Below are positions 1-7,768 of a stretch of 17,577 nucleotides of DNA, in pieces; the stretch's first letter is position 1; every line of letters starts with the position of its first letter. Origin of the DNA: Cyanobacteriota bacterium (GTDB taxonomy: Bacteria > Cyanobacteriota > Cyanobacteriia > Leptolyngbyales > Leptolyngbyaceae); assembly GCA_027482985.1 (NCBI GenBank), contig JAIXVO010000564.1, positions 1-17,577 on the forward strand, given 5' to 3'. The notes under the pieces are model-generated. The model was not told where the DNA came from. It was given only the letters and a program-made list of their open reading frames with translations, and did no database searches. A program made the position numbers and the translations under genes.

Positions 1-813
1 CTGTGTCACTGGATGCGCTTGTAACCACTCCCATCCCGCCAGCGACCACCAGCGAGCCGTTTCATAGCCCCCCGCTGCCATAAATTCGGCATATTGGGCG
101 CAGGTGACAGGGGCGCGATCGATCCAGAAGGACTGCACTTCTACCCAATGCACTGGACGCTCGTTATCCAACGCCAGCAAATTCTCATTCCCCATCGCAA
201 ACTTGCCGCCGGGAATCTGCACCCCATCGGCGGGCGTTTGACCGATCGCCCCGACCGGAATTTGGTTGCGATCGACGTGGCTCTGGGTTAGACGTACCAG
301 CGGTATGTCTCTACGAGATTCCTCCTGTCTCCTCAATAATGTCTGCACGATCGCGATCGTTTCTCGATGCTGACTCTCATGTTGCAAGAGCCATAGCCAG
401 AGTCGTCCCTGAGTTTCCAGCGGGGCGGTTTCTAGGTAGGTGAAGACCTGGGTGCGAATGGTGTCGAGATAGGTTTGGATGTCGGGCAGGGTGGGGAGGT
501 AGACGCGATCGCATTTGGGCAGGATGTCGGCAGCGAACAGGCGACGGTATTCTGGGAATTGCGGGGGTAGACCGGCCAGGTGTTCTAGCAGCCAGAGTCC
601 TTCGGTGTAGGCGATATGTCCCAGGTGCCAACCGATGGGGCTGAAGTCGGGGTGGGCTTGCTGGCAAAACTGGTCATACTCCACTTCAGCAAAGAGGCTA
701 AGGGTTTGCTGACGGCAGAGCTGCATCCAGTGGCGCAGCGACTCGCGATCGCAGTGACAAAAATCGGGCTGAGTCAGTTCGGGGAACGGGTGAAGCATCG
801 GCAACGGTCGCAT
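1..813 (-). CDS. egtB: EgtB-like hercynine oxygenase family protein, 3' end beyond the window
   Basis: The first 271 residues are visible and the frame runs open off the window edge; family members are roughly 400-450 residues. Residues about 20-165 form a DinB-like helical domain with W-H-L-G-H at 62-66 and H-E-S-Q-H at 145-149, the places where EgtB enzymes carry their iron-binding histidines. From about residue 190 a formylglycine-generating-enzyme/sulfatase-modifying-factor fold starts (GGKFAMG, then DNERPVHWVEV and FWIDRAPVTCAQYAEFM). EgtB joins a cysteine-derived thiol to hercynine with O2, giving the sulfoxide intermediate of ergothioneine synthesis in the cytoplasm. ATG at 813 is the first start after an in-frame stop; ATG at 798 is an alternative. 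It lies 112 bp downstream of the egtC-like gene on the same strand, which supports the pathway call. The exact thiol donor cannot be read from sequence. Confidence 0.85.
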   Translation of the reverse strand, partial: MRPLPMLHPFPELTQPDFCHCDRESLRHWMQLCRQQTLSLFAEVEYDQFCQQAHPDFSPIGWHLGHIAYTEGLWLLEHLAGLPPQFPEYRRLFAADILPKCDRVYLPTLPDIQTYLDTIRTQVFTYLETAPLETQGRLWLWLLQHESQHRETIAIVQTLLRRQEESRRDIPLVRLTQSHVDRNQIPVGAIGQTPADGVQIPGGKFAMGNENLLALDNERPVHWVEVQSFWIDRAPVTCAQYAEFMAAGGYETARWWSLAGWEWLQAHPVTQ

Positions 814-925
814 GAGTCGGACGAGGGGAGTGCGGCGAGATTAGTTCTACCATTTGTCGTGCTGGCTGCTAACTTGGGCGGGCAAGATGCCCACCCCACG
901 GTAAGCAAATTCATACCGCAGTCCA

Positions 926-1708
926 CTAGAGGGAAATTATATGGGTACTGAGGTCAGAGTTTACCGTCAGCAGGCTGCGATCGCCAAAGGGGTGCCATTC
1001 CCCTGCCAAAATTGGTTCCGAAGCGACGACGACAGCATCCGGGTAAGCCTGACTCGGTGCTAGCCAATACAAAGTCGGCACCGGATCGCGGTTCGCAAAG
1101 CGGGATGCCACCAAATGCGTCCCATCACTGGCGATGATGTTGGCCGAAAACTCGGTTTCATACTTCTCCGCCAATTCCACCAAAATCTCGATGGTTTGTT
1201 GCAGAGCCGCCGTGAGCGATCGCGCTGTTTCTAACTGATCCAGCAACAGGGCAAAAATATGTTCGGAATCGGTGCCACCCTGAATGGTGCGATAGGCGCG
1301 ATCGCTCAACCGTTCTCGCAAGGGCCGATACAACGTCGCCCGGAAGTTACCAATAAAACCGTTGTGAATGAAGGAGAGTTGTCCTTGCTGAAACGGCTGG
1401 CAGTTGACCAGATCCACCGACTGTCCCGGTGTCGCACTCCGCACCGTCGCCAGCACACAGCCCGACTCCACATACCGACTGAGACTCGGCAAGTTGATGT
1501 CATTCCACACGGGCAACACCGTTTTGTAATAGAAGGGTGGCGTTTCGCGATCGCGATGATACCAGCCCACCCCAAACCCATCCGCATTCACCACCCCAGA
1601 AGTCATCTCCTTCGGCTGATAACTCTGAACGATGAGGGAATGATCTGGTTCATAAATCAATTTTTCTAAGAGCAGGGGAGTACCGACGTAACCGAGTAAG
1701 CGACACAT
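926..1708 (-). CDS. egtC: Class II glutamine amidotransferase, EgtC-like
   Basis: A 260-residue protein that begins M-C-R-L-L-G-Y-V-G: after removal of Met the Cys becomes the N-terminal nucleophile of a class II (Ntn) amidohydrolase. Other family marks are NADGFGVGWY near residues 42-51, the loop with ATVRSATPG, FIHNGFIGNF near 113-122, and GGTDSEHIF near 144-152. In actinobacteria EgtC removes the gamma-glutamyl group from gamma-glutamyl-hercynylcysteine sulfoxide during ergothioneine synthesis. Its position just before an egtB-like gene supports that role here. Its ATG lies 5 nt after the argS stop codon, so co-transcription with argS is likely; only a weak, distant GGAG is seen upstream, which suggests coupled translation. 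A general glutamine-amidotransferase-like hydrolase of unknown substrate remains possible. Confidence 0.85.
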   Translation of the reverse strand: MCRLLGYVGTPLLLEKLIYEPDHSLIVQSYQPKEMTSGVVNADGFGVGWYHRDRETPPFYYKTVLPVWNDINLPSLSRYVESGCVLATVRSATPGQSVDLVNCQPFQQGQLSFIHNGFIGNFRATLYRPLRERLSDRAYRTIQGGTDSEHIFALLLDQLETARSLTAALQQTIEILVELAEKYETEFSANIIASDGTHLVASRFANRDPVPTLYWLAPSQAYPDAVVVASEPILAGEWHPFGDRSLLTVNSDLSTHIISL

Positions 1709-1713
1709 AAGGG

Positions 1714-3471
1714 TTACATTCGCTCCAACACGGGAATGCCCAACAACGATAAGCCCAGCTTCAGGGTGCGCGCGGTCAGGTCGCAGAGGGCGAGACGCGA
1801 GGTGCGGAGGGGTTCTGCGGCTTGCAGGACGGGGCAGCGATCGTAGAACTGGTTATATTTTTGGCTCAACTCGAAAAGGTATTGACACAGTTTATTTGGG
1901 AATAAGTCTTGACTGACTTCATCGATGATTTCATCCAGTTGCAAGAGATGTTTGGCTAAGGCAAATTCAGTTTCTTCTTGCAGCATGAATTGGGAGTCGG
2001 CATCGAGTTGATCAAAGTCAATCTTACCTTTACGACTGATGCCTTGCACCCGCACATAGGCATAGAGCATATAGGGGGCGGTGTTGCCATTCAGCGCCAG
2101 CATCTTGTCAAAACTGAAAATGTAGTTGCTGGTGCGATTCTGGCTAAGATCGGCATACTTCACAGCACTGATGCCTACGGTCTGCGACACCTCGTGCAAA
2201 AACGCCTCCGTTTCCTGCCGTTCCTCCGCTTGCACCCGCGCCGCTAAATCGGCTCGCGATCGCTCCACGGCTTCATCCAATAACTCCCGCAACCGGATGG
2301 TTTCGCCCGATCGCGTTTTCAACTTTTTGCCATCTTCCCCCTGCACCAAGCCAAACGGCACATGGGTAATGGTCACACTGTCCGGCAACCAGCCCGCCCG
2401 CCGCGCCACCTGGAACACCTGGGCAAAGTGATTCGCCTGTCCCGCATCCGTCAGGTAGAGAATGCGATCGCTGTGATCCTGCTGAATCCGGTAGCGAAGG
2501 GCGGCTAAGTCTGTGGTGGCATAGTTGTAACCGCCATCCGACTTCTGGACAATCAGCGGCTGGGGGTTGCCATCCTTATTCGTGAATCCCTCCAGAAAGA
2601 CGCATTTTGCCCCGTCATCTTCCACCAGCAAACCCGTGGCTTCCAAGTCTTTCACCACATCCGCCAGCAGGGGATTGTAGAACGACTCGCCCCGCTCCGT
2701 CAGGGTGACATTGAGGCGATCGTAAATCAGCTGAAACTCGCGCCGCGATTGGTTACACAACAATTCCCAGGCTTGCCGACTCTCGGCATCCCCCGACTGT
2801 AACTTCACCACTTCCTGCCGCGCAATTTCGCGAAACGTCTCATCCGCATCAAATCGCTCTTTCGCTTTTTTGTAGAACGCCACCAGATCCCCCAAATCGA
2901 TCGCGTCCGGGGTCGTCAATGCCTCCGGTGCCACTTCTTTGAGATAGGTGATCAACATCCCGAATTGCGTCCCCCAGTCGCCCACATGGTTCAGGCGCAA
3001 CACATCATGTCCCTGAAACTCCAGGATGCGGGCGATCGCATCGCCAATCATGGTCGATCGCAAATGCCCGACGTGCATTTCCTTGGCAATGTTGGGGCTG
3101 GAAAAATCCACAATCACTCGTTGCGGGTCTTTCACAGGCGCGATGCCCAGCCGCTCATCCTGATACATTGCCGTCAGTTGTTGCGCCAGGTACGCCGTTT
3201 TCAGCTTTAAGTTAATGAATCCCGGTCCCGCAATCTCCGGCGGCTCACACAGGTCTGCTACGTCCAGATGTTGCAAGATCTCCGTCGCGATCGCCCTTGG
3301 CGCTTTGCCCAACGGTTTCGCTAACGACATCGCCACATTCGCCTGAAAGTCCCCAAACTTCGGATTCGTCGTTGGCACCAACATCGGATCAGTCGCCGCA
3401 AAATCTGACCCAAAGGCAGCGACTAGGGCAGCTTGCACAGCAGTTTGGAGAGCAGCGATCGTGGATTTCAT
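1714..3471 (-). CDS. argS: Arginyl-tRNA synthetase
   Basis: A 585-residue protein of normal length for bacterial ArgRS, a cytoplasmic class I aminoacyl-tRNA synthetase that charges tRNA-Arg with arginine using ATP. In order: an N-terminal Arg-specific additional domain (about 1-100), the catalytic Rossmann domain with [17 protein letters not shown] (HIGH-like motif H-V-G-H at 133-136), GDWGTQFG at 164-171, the loop [14 protein letters not shown] at 381-394 in place of KMSKS, and a DALR-type all-helical anticodon-binding domain at the C terminus, ending in VLERM. Start ATG at 3471 fits the family N terminus; the Shine-Dalgarno is weak. It seems to lead an operon with the egtC- and egtB-like genes. 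The 5' side is bordered by a G-rich tract at about 3505-3565. Confidence 0.97.
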   Translation of the reverse strand: MKSTIAALQTAVQAALVAAFGSDFAATDPMLVPTTNPKFGDFQANVAMSLAKPLGKAPRAIATEILQHLDVADLCEPPEIAGPGFINLKLKTAYLAQQLTAMYQDERLGIAPVKDPQRVIVDFSSPNIAKEMHVGHLRSTMIGDAIARILEFQGHDVLRLNHVGDWGTQFGMLITYLKEVAPEALTTPDAIDLGDLVAFYKKAKERFDADETFREIARQEVVKLQSGDAESRQAWELLCNQSRREFQLIYDRLNVTLTERGESFYNPLLADVVKDLEATGLLVEDDGAKCVFLEGFTNKDGNPQPLIVQKSDGGYNYATTDLAALRYRIQQDHSDRILYLTDAGQANHFAQVFQVARRAGWLPDSVTITHVPFGLVQGEDGKKLKTRSGETIRLRELLDEAVERSRADLAARVQAEERQETEAFLHEVSQTVGISAVKYADLSQNRTSNYIFSFDKMLALNGNTAPYMLYAYVRVQGISRKGKIDFDQLDADSQFMLQEETEFALAKHLLQLDEIIDEVSQDLFPNKLCQYLFELSQKYNQFYDRCPVLQAAEPLRTSRLALCDLTARTLKLGLSLLGIPVLERM

Positions 3472-3504
3472 GAGTTCCGGGATAAATGCGCCTATCTAAT
3501 TTAG

Positions 3505-3565
3505 CAAGGAAGGGGATGGGAGGGAGGAAAAGGGAGGGGGAGGGAGGGGAGGTGGGGGAGTCGGG
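3505..3565 (+). repeat. G-rich polypurine tract, quadruplex-capable
   Basis: About 56 bases on the plus strand are purine except for two T residues and contain eight runs of three or more G, with a ninth just after. The strand could form a G-quadruplex; the complementary strand is C/T-rich. It sits 35-95 bp upstream of the argS start codon, so it may overlap the argS promoter or leader. The composition is seen directly; any function is inference. Confidence 0.6.
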
Positions 3566-3648
3566 AGTGGTTGCTGATCTTTCCGTAGTTGGGATGGAGG
3601 AGGGTGTAGCCAGGTGTGAACCAATTACCTTACAGGGTAGACAACTTC

Positions 3649-3700
3649 ATACTACAAGTGTAATCTGTAAACAGCGACAGTTGTAATACGAATACTACAT
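3649..3700 (-). promoter_or_regulatory. TTGTAGTAT-type motifs, candidate operator
   Basis: Read on the minus strand, 3649-3657 is exactly TTGTAGTAT and 3692-3700 is ATGTAGTAT, 43 bp apart. Between them 3681-3689 reads TTGTAATAC on the plus strand, and with 3692-3700 it forms an imperfect inverted pair. Immediately right of the first copy, GTGTAAT gives an imperfect dyad TACTACAAGTGTAAT. The same 9-mer occurs three times at 15535-15585. TACTACA/TGTAGTA half-sites recall BlaI/MecI-type operators, but no such regulator is in the window, so the binding protein is unknown. Confidence 0.35.
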
Positions 3701-3928
3701 TCATCATGATGCCTTTGTTTTTCCCCGATCGCGATCGCCCTTGTCCTCAACCCCAACTGGGTTTGGGCAGAGTGTTTATCATGGGTGCAGTAGGCTCAGG
3801 CGATCGCGAACTGGGCGAGAACTGGGGGCATCCCATTCTGAAGGGTGGATTTAATCCGATGGATGGCAGCAGCGGCGGACGGTGTAGGGCAAGACTCACA
3901 CTTTGAGCAGGAAACTTCCAGTTCACTT

Positions 3929-3971
3929 CCCCACCCCCGCTTCTGCTGACCAGAGGTGGGGGTCATTTTTT
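3929..3971 (+). terminator. Hairpin plus T-run ahead of the HNH gene (terminator or leader attenuator)
   Basis: CCCCACC at 3929-3935 pairs with GGTGGGG at 3955-3961 across a 19-nt loop, followed closely by six T residues at 3966-3971. An alternative short stem TGACC/GGTCA overlaps it. Directly downstream comes GAGG and then the HNH start codon at 3985, so the structure sits where an attenuator or ribosome-site control element could act. It may equally end an unseen short transcript from about 3700. The long loop makes it a weak terminator candidate. Confidence 0.3.
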
Positions 3972-3984
3972 GAGGCGTAAACCG

Positions 3985-4515
3985 ATGGAAACTGAGCAGC
4001 GACAACCCATTCCCGTCCTACAGAACCAGGTGGTAGTGTTCTCCAAAAACTACTTACCCCTGGCGCGAATCAACATCAAACGGGCGATCGTCTTGCTGGT
4101 GACGGGTCAGGCGGAAACCCTGGCATTCAGCAGCACCCAGCATTGGGAAGTGCGATCGCCCAGCATCGTCCTCCAAGTTCCGGATCACATTCGCTTGACT
4201 GGCAGCAATCCCGAACGCCATTGGAAAGCCCCACCCGTGAATCGGCGCGAAGTCTTTCGCCGCGATCGCCACTCCTGCCAGTACTGCGGCAGCACCAAAC
4301 GGCTTACCCTGGATCACGTCATCCCCCGTTCTAAAGGTGGCACCCATACCTGGGATAACGTCGTCACAGCCTGCGAGAAGTGCAATTCCGCCAAAGGCGA
4401 TCGCCTGTTGCATGAAACCAGCATGGTACTCAAGACCAAACCCAAATCGCCCATGCACCCCGCGATCGCTTTTGCCGAAAACTTTTGGCAGGAACAACAT
4501 CGGGCTGAGAGTTAA
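3985..4515 (+). CDS. HNH endonuclease family protein
   Basis: A 176-residue protein with a central HNH nuclease domain at about 88-145: CQYC at 98-101 and CEKC at 130-133 form the usual zinc-binding cysteine pairs, LDHVIPRSKGG at 109-119 supplies the general-base His (H111), W-D-N at 123-125 the conserved Asn, and N134 follows the second cysteine pair. The fold nicks or cuts DNA with a metal ion. The N-terminal part (VVVFSKNYLPLARINIKRAIVLL) is the extension common in cyanobacterial stand-alone HNH proteins, whose biological role is not established. I chose ATG 3985 because GAGG lies 9 nt upstream; an in-frame TTG at 3970 overlaps the T-run. It stands alone on the plus strand and converges with the transporter operon. 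No methylase or phage gene is next to it. Confidence 0.88.
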   Translation: METEQRQPIPVLQNQVVVFSKNYLPLARINIKRAIVLLVTGQAETLAFSSTQHWEVRSPSIVLQVPDHIRLTGSNPERHWKAPPVNRREVFRRDRHSCQYCGSTKRLTLDHVIPRSKGGTHTWDNVVTACEKCNSAKGDRLLHETSMVLKTKPKSPMHPAIAFAENFWQEQHRAES

Positions 4516-4541
4516 GGCATGAGCACTGCTGCCAAGCCGCG

Positions 4542-4583
4542 AAACTGGTTTTGAGCGATCGAGCGATCGTTCAAAACCAGTTT
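4542..4583. terminator. 42-nt near-perfect hairpin between convergent genes
   Basis: AAACTGGTTTTGA at 4542-4554 is perfectly complementary to 4571-4583, and the inner 4555-4560 pairs with 4565-4570 (one G.U), leaving a GAGC tetraloop: 19 base pairs in all, with two CGATCG motifs in the stem. It lies 26 bp after the HNH stop codon and about 100 bp after the end of the minus-strand operon. The place suits a two-way terminator, but neither flank has a real T-run, so RNA processing or stability, or a mobile palindromic repeat, are alternatives. Confidence 0.5.
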
Positions 4584-4685
4584 GCAGTTCCGAGTGTTAG
4601 CACACCACGGGTGGGTGACCTGATACTAGGGGGAGGGACAAGACCGGCCCCGACGCACCGATGGAGGGAGCAGGATTCAGATTGG

Positions 4686-5684
4686 CTAAATATCTGACCC
4701 CTTCAGCATGAGGGACGCAACCGAGATGTCTCGTCTGAGAATCTTTTGATCCCGCAGGAAGTTCGCAAATTTCTGGAACTGACGGATATCGGCAGGGGTC
4801 ATTTCGTCATACATTTTGTAGCCGGGTAAGGGCACCGTCCGCGCCAGTTCATCTTTGAGCGGCGTGTACTTATCTAAAAACAGACGAGCTTGGGTGGGAT
4901 TTTTCCGCACTTCTTCCACCCCCCGGCGATAAGCAGCCAGATAGCGGCGCGCAACCTGGGGATTAGCTTTAATGAACCCCGTACTGAGGGTGGCAGAACC
5001 GCCAAACCAAGGCGCTTGCGGATCACCCAGAATATAGCGAGACACCACGCCCGTCTCTAACACCCGCGTCGCTTTGGCTAACCGGCCGATCGTTCCCGTC
5101 GGTTCCAAAGTATATACAGCATCCAGACTGCCGGATTTCAGCGCGGCGATGTGTTGATCCAGAGGCAGTTGGTTAATCCGGACACCTTTGATCCCATTGG
5201 CCGCCAGAATGCCACGGGCAACAGCCAAATTTTGTGGCCCCGGCCCACAGCCAATCCGCTTGCCCTGTAAATCCTTGATGCTACGAATGGGGCTATTCGC
5301 CGCTACCAGCATCTGATCTAACACTAAGCTGGCATTACTGGGGTTGGCATTGATGATTTTGATCAGATTCGGTGAAGCGGCTTCGCCAATCATCAAAGAA
5401 CCCGAAGGTACACCATTCGCAGACCCTTGAATCCGACCTGCAATCATGCCCTCAATGATTTGTTGAGGATTCGGAAATCTGACAGCTTCCACATTCAAAT
5501 TCAATTGCTTAAAGAAGCCTCGTTCGATCGCGGTGAAAAAAGGTAAACCTGCTGTAATCGGAGAGTACCCAATCACAATCTTGGGTGATCCCTGGGCAGA
5601 AGTGGAGAGCGATGATAAGGATGAGAAAGACACAGTGCCGATCGCAGCAGCAGCGCCTTGCAAAAAGGTGCGACGTTTAATCAT
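4686..5684 (-). CDS. ABC transporter substrate-binding protein, NitT/TauT (SsuA-like) type, Tat-exported
   Basis: A 332-residue periplasmic binding protein. The N terminus reads K-R-R-T-F-L-Q-G followed by an Ala-rich stretch and STSAQG, which is a twin-arginine signal with likely cleavage after SAQ or nearby. The mature part (IVIGYSPITAGLPFFTAIERGFFK, then a loop with GMIAGRIQGSANG, and KDLQGKRIGCGPGP) is the NMT1/SsuA-like fold that delivers nitrate, taurine, alkylsulfonates or other small anions and amides to an ABC importer. AGAGGAG lies 7 nt upstream of ATG 5684, a strong ribosome site. It is the last gene of the seven-gene operon, 47 bp after the HpxZ-like gene, and surely serves the ATPase and permease upstream. 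The ligand cannot be told from sequence; the context points to a ureide or carboxyurea. Confidence 0.9.
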   Translation of the reverse strand: MIKRRTFLQGAAAAIGTVSFSSLSSLSTSAQGSPKIVIGYSPITAGLPFFTAIERGFFKQLNLNVEAVRFPNPQQIIEGMIAGRIQGSANGVPSGSLMIGEAASPNLIKIINANPSNASLVLDQMLVAANSPIRSIKDLQGKRIGCGPGPQNLAVARGILAANGIKGVRINQLPLDQHIAALKSGSLDAVYTLEPTGTIGRLAKATRVLETGVVSRYILGDPQAPWFGGSATLSTGFIKANPQVARRYLAAYRRGVEEVRKNPTQARLFLDKYTPLKDELARTVPLPGYKMYDEMTPADIRQFQKFANFLRDQKILRRDISVASLMLKGSDI

Positions 5685-5731
5685 GATTTGACTCCTCTAG
5701 AATGCGGTTAACAACTAACAAAAAAGTGAGG

Positions 5732-6142
5732 CTAAAACGCTTGCGGCAACCAGGAAACATGGGCGGAAACGATCTTCCAGCCTGCTGGTAACTGCCGCCA
5801 AACCTGGGTCAAGCGACCAGTGCGGGGTGGGCGATCGATAATGCCACCAAAAAATTCGACGGTAACGATCGCGGTATCCGTCCCAAATGCGGTCACGGTA
5901 AAATTCGAGAGCGTGCGTTTGAGCTTAAATCCGGGTCGCGATTGCCGATATAACTTGACCGCCTCACTGCCGTAGAGATTCTCCATCAACCCAAAGCGCA
6001 CCACATGGGGAGATTCCCAAAAGAGGGTATCCATCGTGGCAACATCGTTGTCACAGAGGGCGGCTTCGTATTGCTGATACAGTTGGGTAATGGTGGCCAC
6101 AACTTGGGCATTATTCAGTTCTGCATCATTCTGGTCAGTCAT
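5732..6142 (-). CDS. hpxZ: HpxZ/AtzH-like protein (SnoaL/NTF2-like fold)
   Basis: A 136-residue protein starting MTDQNDAELN. It carries the pattern of the HpxZ/AtzH family (DUF3225): YEAALCDNDVATMDTLFW, then VVRFGLMENLYGSEAVKLYRQSRP, and a C-terminal WKIVSAHVSW. Members adopt an NTF2-like barrel. HpxZ is encoded in the hpx oxalurate-breakdown cluster of Klebsiella; AtzH of Pseudomonas sp. ADP is reported to act on 1,3-dicarboxyurea, keeping cyanuric-acid breakdown from reaching a dead end. I prefer ATG 6142, five bp after the permease stop; an in-frame ATG at 6163 would overlap the permease by 16 bp. Finding it between transporter genes and downstream of AtzG/AtzE-like genes is the strongest clue to what this operon degrades. 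Confidence 0.85.
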   Translation of the reverse strand: MTDQNDAELNNAQVVATITQLYQQYEAALCDNDVATMDTLFWESPHVVRFGLMENLYGSEAVKLYRQSRPGFKLKRTLSNFTVTAFGTDTAIVTVEFFGGIIDRPPRTGRLTQVWRQLPAGWKIVSAHVSWLPQAF

Positions 6143-6147
6143 CGGCT

Positions 6148-6954
6148 TTACCTGCCACTCCAATGCACAGTGCGTTTTTCAATCCAGCGAAACAACATAT
6201 TGAGACAGTAGCCCAACACCCCCGTCACCAAAATCGACGCATACATATCTTTGACGTTGAGGATCTGTTGCATCTGAATAATCCGATAGCCTAAGCCGCG
6301 ATCGGTGCCAATAAACATCTCAGCCACAATCACCATGACCAGCGCAATACTAATCCCCGTCCGTAACCCAATGAAAATCTGCGGCAGACTTTCCCAAAAC
6401 AACACGTCCTTAAAAATATCCCACTGATTTGCGCCCATGACTTTGGCCGCTAGAATTCGCGATTGACGGGCATTCATCACGCCATAAGCGCTGTTGAAAA
6501 TAATCGCCAGAAAGGCCGCAAAAGCGGGAATCACGACAGTATTCCAATCTGTGATGCCGAGAAACAGAATAAACATCGGAATCAGGGCACTGGCAGGGGT
6601 CGAGCGAAAAAAGTCGATCAGAAATTCAACGCTACGGTATAGCCGTTCGTAACTGCCCAACATGATGCCCAAAGGGACACCCAGCAAGGCCGCGATCGCA
6701 AAGGCTTGTAAGGTGCGGGCGAGAGTCGTAATAAAGTCGGCAAAGAGGCTATCTTCTGGGCGAAACGCGATCGTCCAAAGTTCCGAAATGGTGGCGATCG
6801 GGTTGGGCAGCAGGACTTCACTGATCCACCCGGAGGTGGCCGAGAATTCCCATAGGGACAGCAACACGATCACCCCAATCAACGGCAACAGTTTATCCAA
6901 TTGACGCAGGAAGACTTTTTTCCCACCTGCTTTGGGGCTTGCTTTTCGGCTCAT
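6148..6954 (-). CDS. ABC transporter permease, NitT/TauT (SsuC-like) type
   Basis: A 268-residue inner-membrane protein with about six hydrophobic spans, the first at PLIGVIVLLSLWEFSA. The cytoplasmic coupling loop of binding-protein-dependent permeases is visible as AAKVMGANQWDIFKDVLF followed by SLPQIFIGLRTGISIALVMVIVAEMF. The fold and length match SsuC/TauC/NrtB. I chose ATG 6954 because it overlaps the ATPase stop codon as ATGA with GGAG just before it; the longer start at 6987 would lie deep inside the ATPase gene. It forms the membrane channel with the upstream ATPase and is fed by the binding protein two genes downstream. Confidence 0.93.
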   Translation of the reverse strand: MSRKASPKAGGKKVFLRQLDKLLPLIGVIVLLSLWEFSATSGWISEVLLPNPIATISELWTIAFRPEDSLFADFITTLARTLQAFAIAALLGVPLGIMLGSYERLYRSVEFLIDFFRSTPASALIPMFILFLGITDWNTVVIPAFAAFLAIIFNSAYGVMNARQSRILAAKVMGANQWDIFKDVLFWESLPQIFIGLRTGISIALVMVIVAEMFIGTDRGLGYRIIQMQQILNVKDMYASILVTGVLGYCLNMLFRWIEKRTVHWSGR

Positions 6955-7715
6955 CTCCGCATCTCCTCCCGAAAGATCTCTAGGCACTGACTTTTCACCC
7001 GCACAAACTCCGGATCTACGATGGTTTCTGGGGTGCGCGGGCGGGCGAGGGCAAACGACACCTGTTGCACCAGGCGGGTGGGACGTTTGCTCAACAACAA
7101 AATCGAGTCAGCCAAATACACCGCATCCTCCAGATCGTGGGACACCACAATCGTCGTCAGGTGCGACTCCATGTGTACCTCCTGGAGCTTTTCGCGGATG
7201 TATAAGGTCATCTCAAAATCCAGCGCCGAAAAGGGTTCATCCAGAAACAACACGTCTGGCTCGGCGACCACCGCTCGGAGAATCGCGATCAGTTGTTGCT
7301 GACCGCCAGAAAACTGGTAGGGATAGCGCCGCAAATCGAGTTTGATGTCGAATCGAGCTAACAATTGCTCCACCCGGCGCTGCCGCTCTTTCGGAGGAAC
7401 GCCCTGCACCCGCAGCGGGTAGGCAATATTGTCGAGGGCGCTGATCCAGGGAAACAACGTCTCGCGATAGTTCTGAAACACATAGCCGATGCGCGATCGC
7501 CGCAGGGGTTTACCTGCGATCGTGATCTGCCCCCGATCCATGGGAATCAGCCCACTCATGAGATTGATCAGCGTGGATTTGCCGCAGCCATTCGGCCCAA
7601 AGATGGAAATGATTTGACCCTGGGGCAGCGTCAGATCGAAATCGTCATAGAGCACTTGCCCTTCAAAGGATTTACATAATCCTTGTACCTGAATAAAGTC
7701 TGCGGTCGTCGTCAT
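6951..7715 (-). CDS. ABC transporter ATP-binding protein, NitT/TauT (SsuB-like) type
   Basis: A 254-residue ATPase with every expected motif: Walker A GPNGCGKST at 40-48, Q-loop Q81, signature FSGGQQQ at 135-141, Walker B VLFLDEP at 155-161 and switch histidine H193. It powers import by hydrolysing ATP at the cytoplasmic face of the permease. The frame stays open upstream to 8114, inside the amidase gene, but that part is low-complexity shadow sequence. I take ATG 7715; ATG 7742 would add nine residues and neither has a clear ribosome site. It starts 53 bp after the amidase stop and overlaps the permease start by 4 bp. The C-terminal tail after residue 225 is short, as in SsuB/TauB. Confidence 0.93.
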   Translation of the reverse strand: MTTTADFIQVQGLCKSFEGQVLYDDFDLTLPQGQIISIFGPNGCGKSTLINLMSGLIPMDRGQITIAGKPLRRSRIGYVFQNYRETLFPWISALDNIAYPLRVQGVPPKERQRRVEQLLARFDIKLDLRRYPYQFSGGQQQLIAILRAVVAEPDVLFLDEPFSALDFEMTLYIREKLQEVHMESHLTTIVVSHDLEDAVYLADSILLLSKRPTRLVQQVSFALARPRTPETIVDPEFVRVKSQCLEIFREEMRR

Positions 7716-7768
7716 GGTTGGACTGGGAATGATGTTCAGCATAGAACAGTTCGCGGCGATGAGAGTGT

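Larger units (their letters stand above)
3472..3984. other. Gene-free region between argS and the HNH gene
   Basis: This 513-bp stretch holds no convincing gene; short open frames here have no recognisable motif. It contains, left to right, a G-rich purine tract (about 3505-3565), motifs related to TTGTAGTAT (3649-3700), several CGATCG palindromes, and a hairpin followed by six T residues (3929-3971) just before the HNH gene. It must include the promoters of argS (leftward) and of the HNH gene (rightward), but I cannot fix either one. A small RNA between about 3700 and 3971 is possible; I recognise no known family. Confidence 0.6.

Noticed and set aside
3706..3906. 66-residue plus-strand frame in the argS-HNH spacer
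   Set aside because: No ribosome site or recognisable motif; composition reflects HIP1-rich spacer DNA.
3890..3925. Resemblance to the cyanobacterial small RNA Yfr1 (CTCACAC motif)
   Set aside because: The ultraconserved Yfr1 core is incomplete and the two flanking stem-loops are not present.
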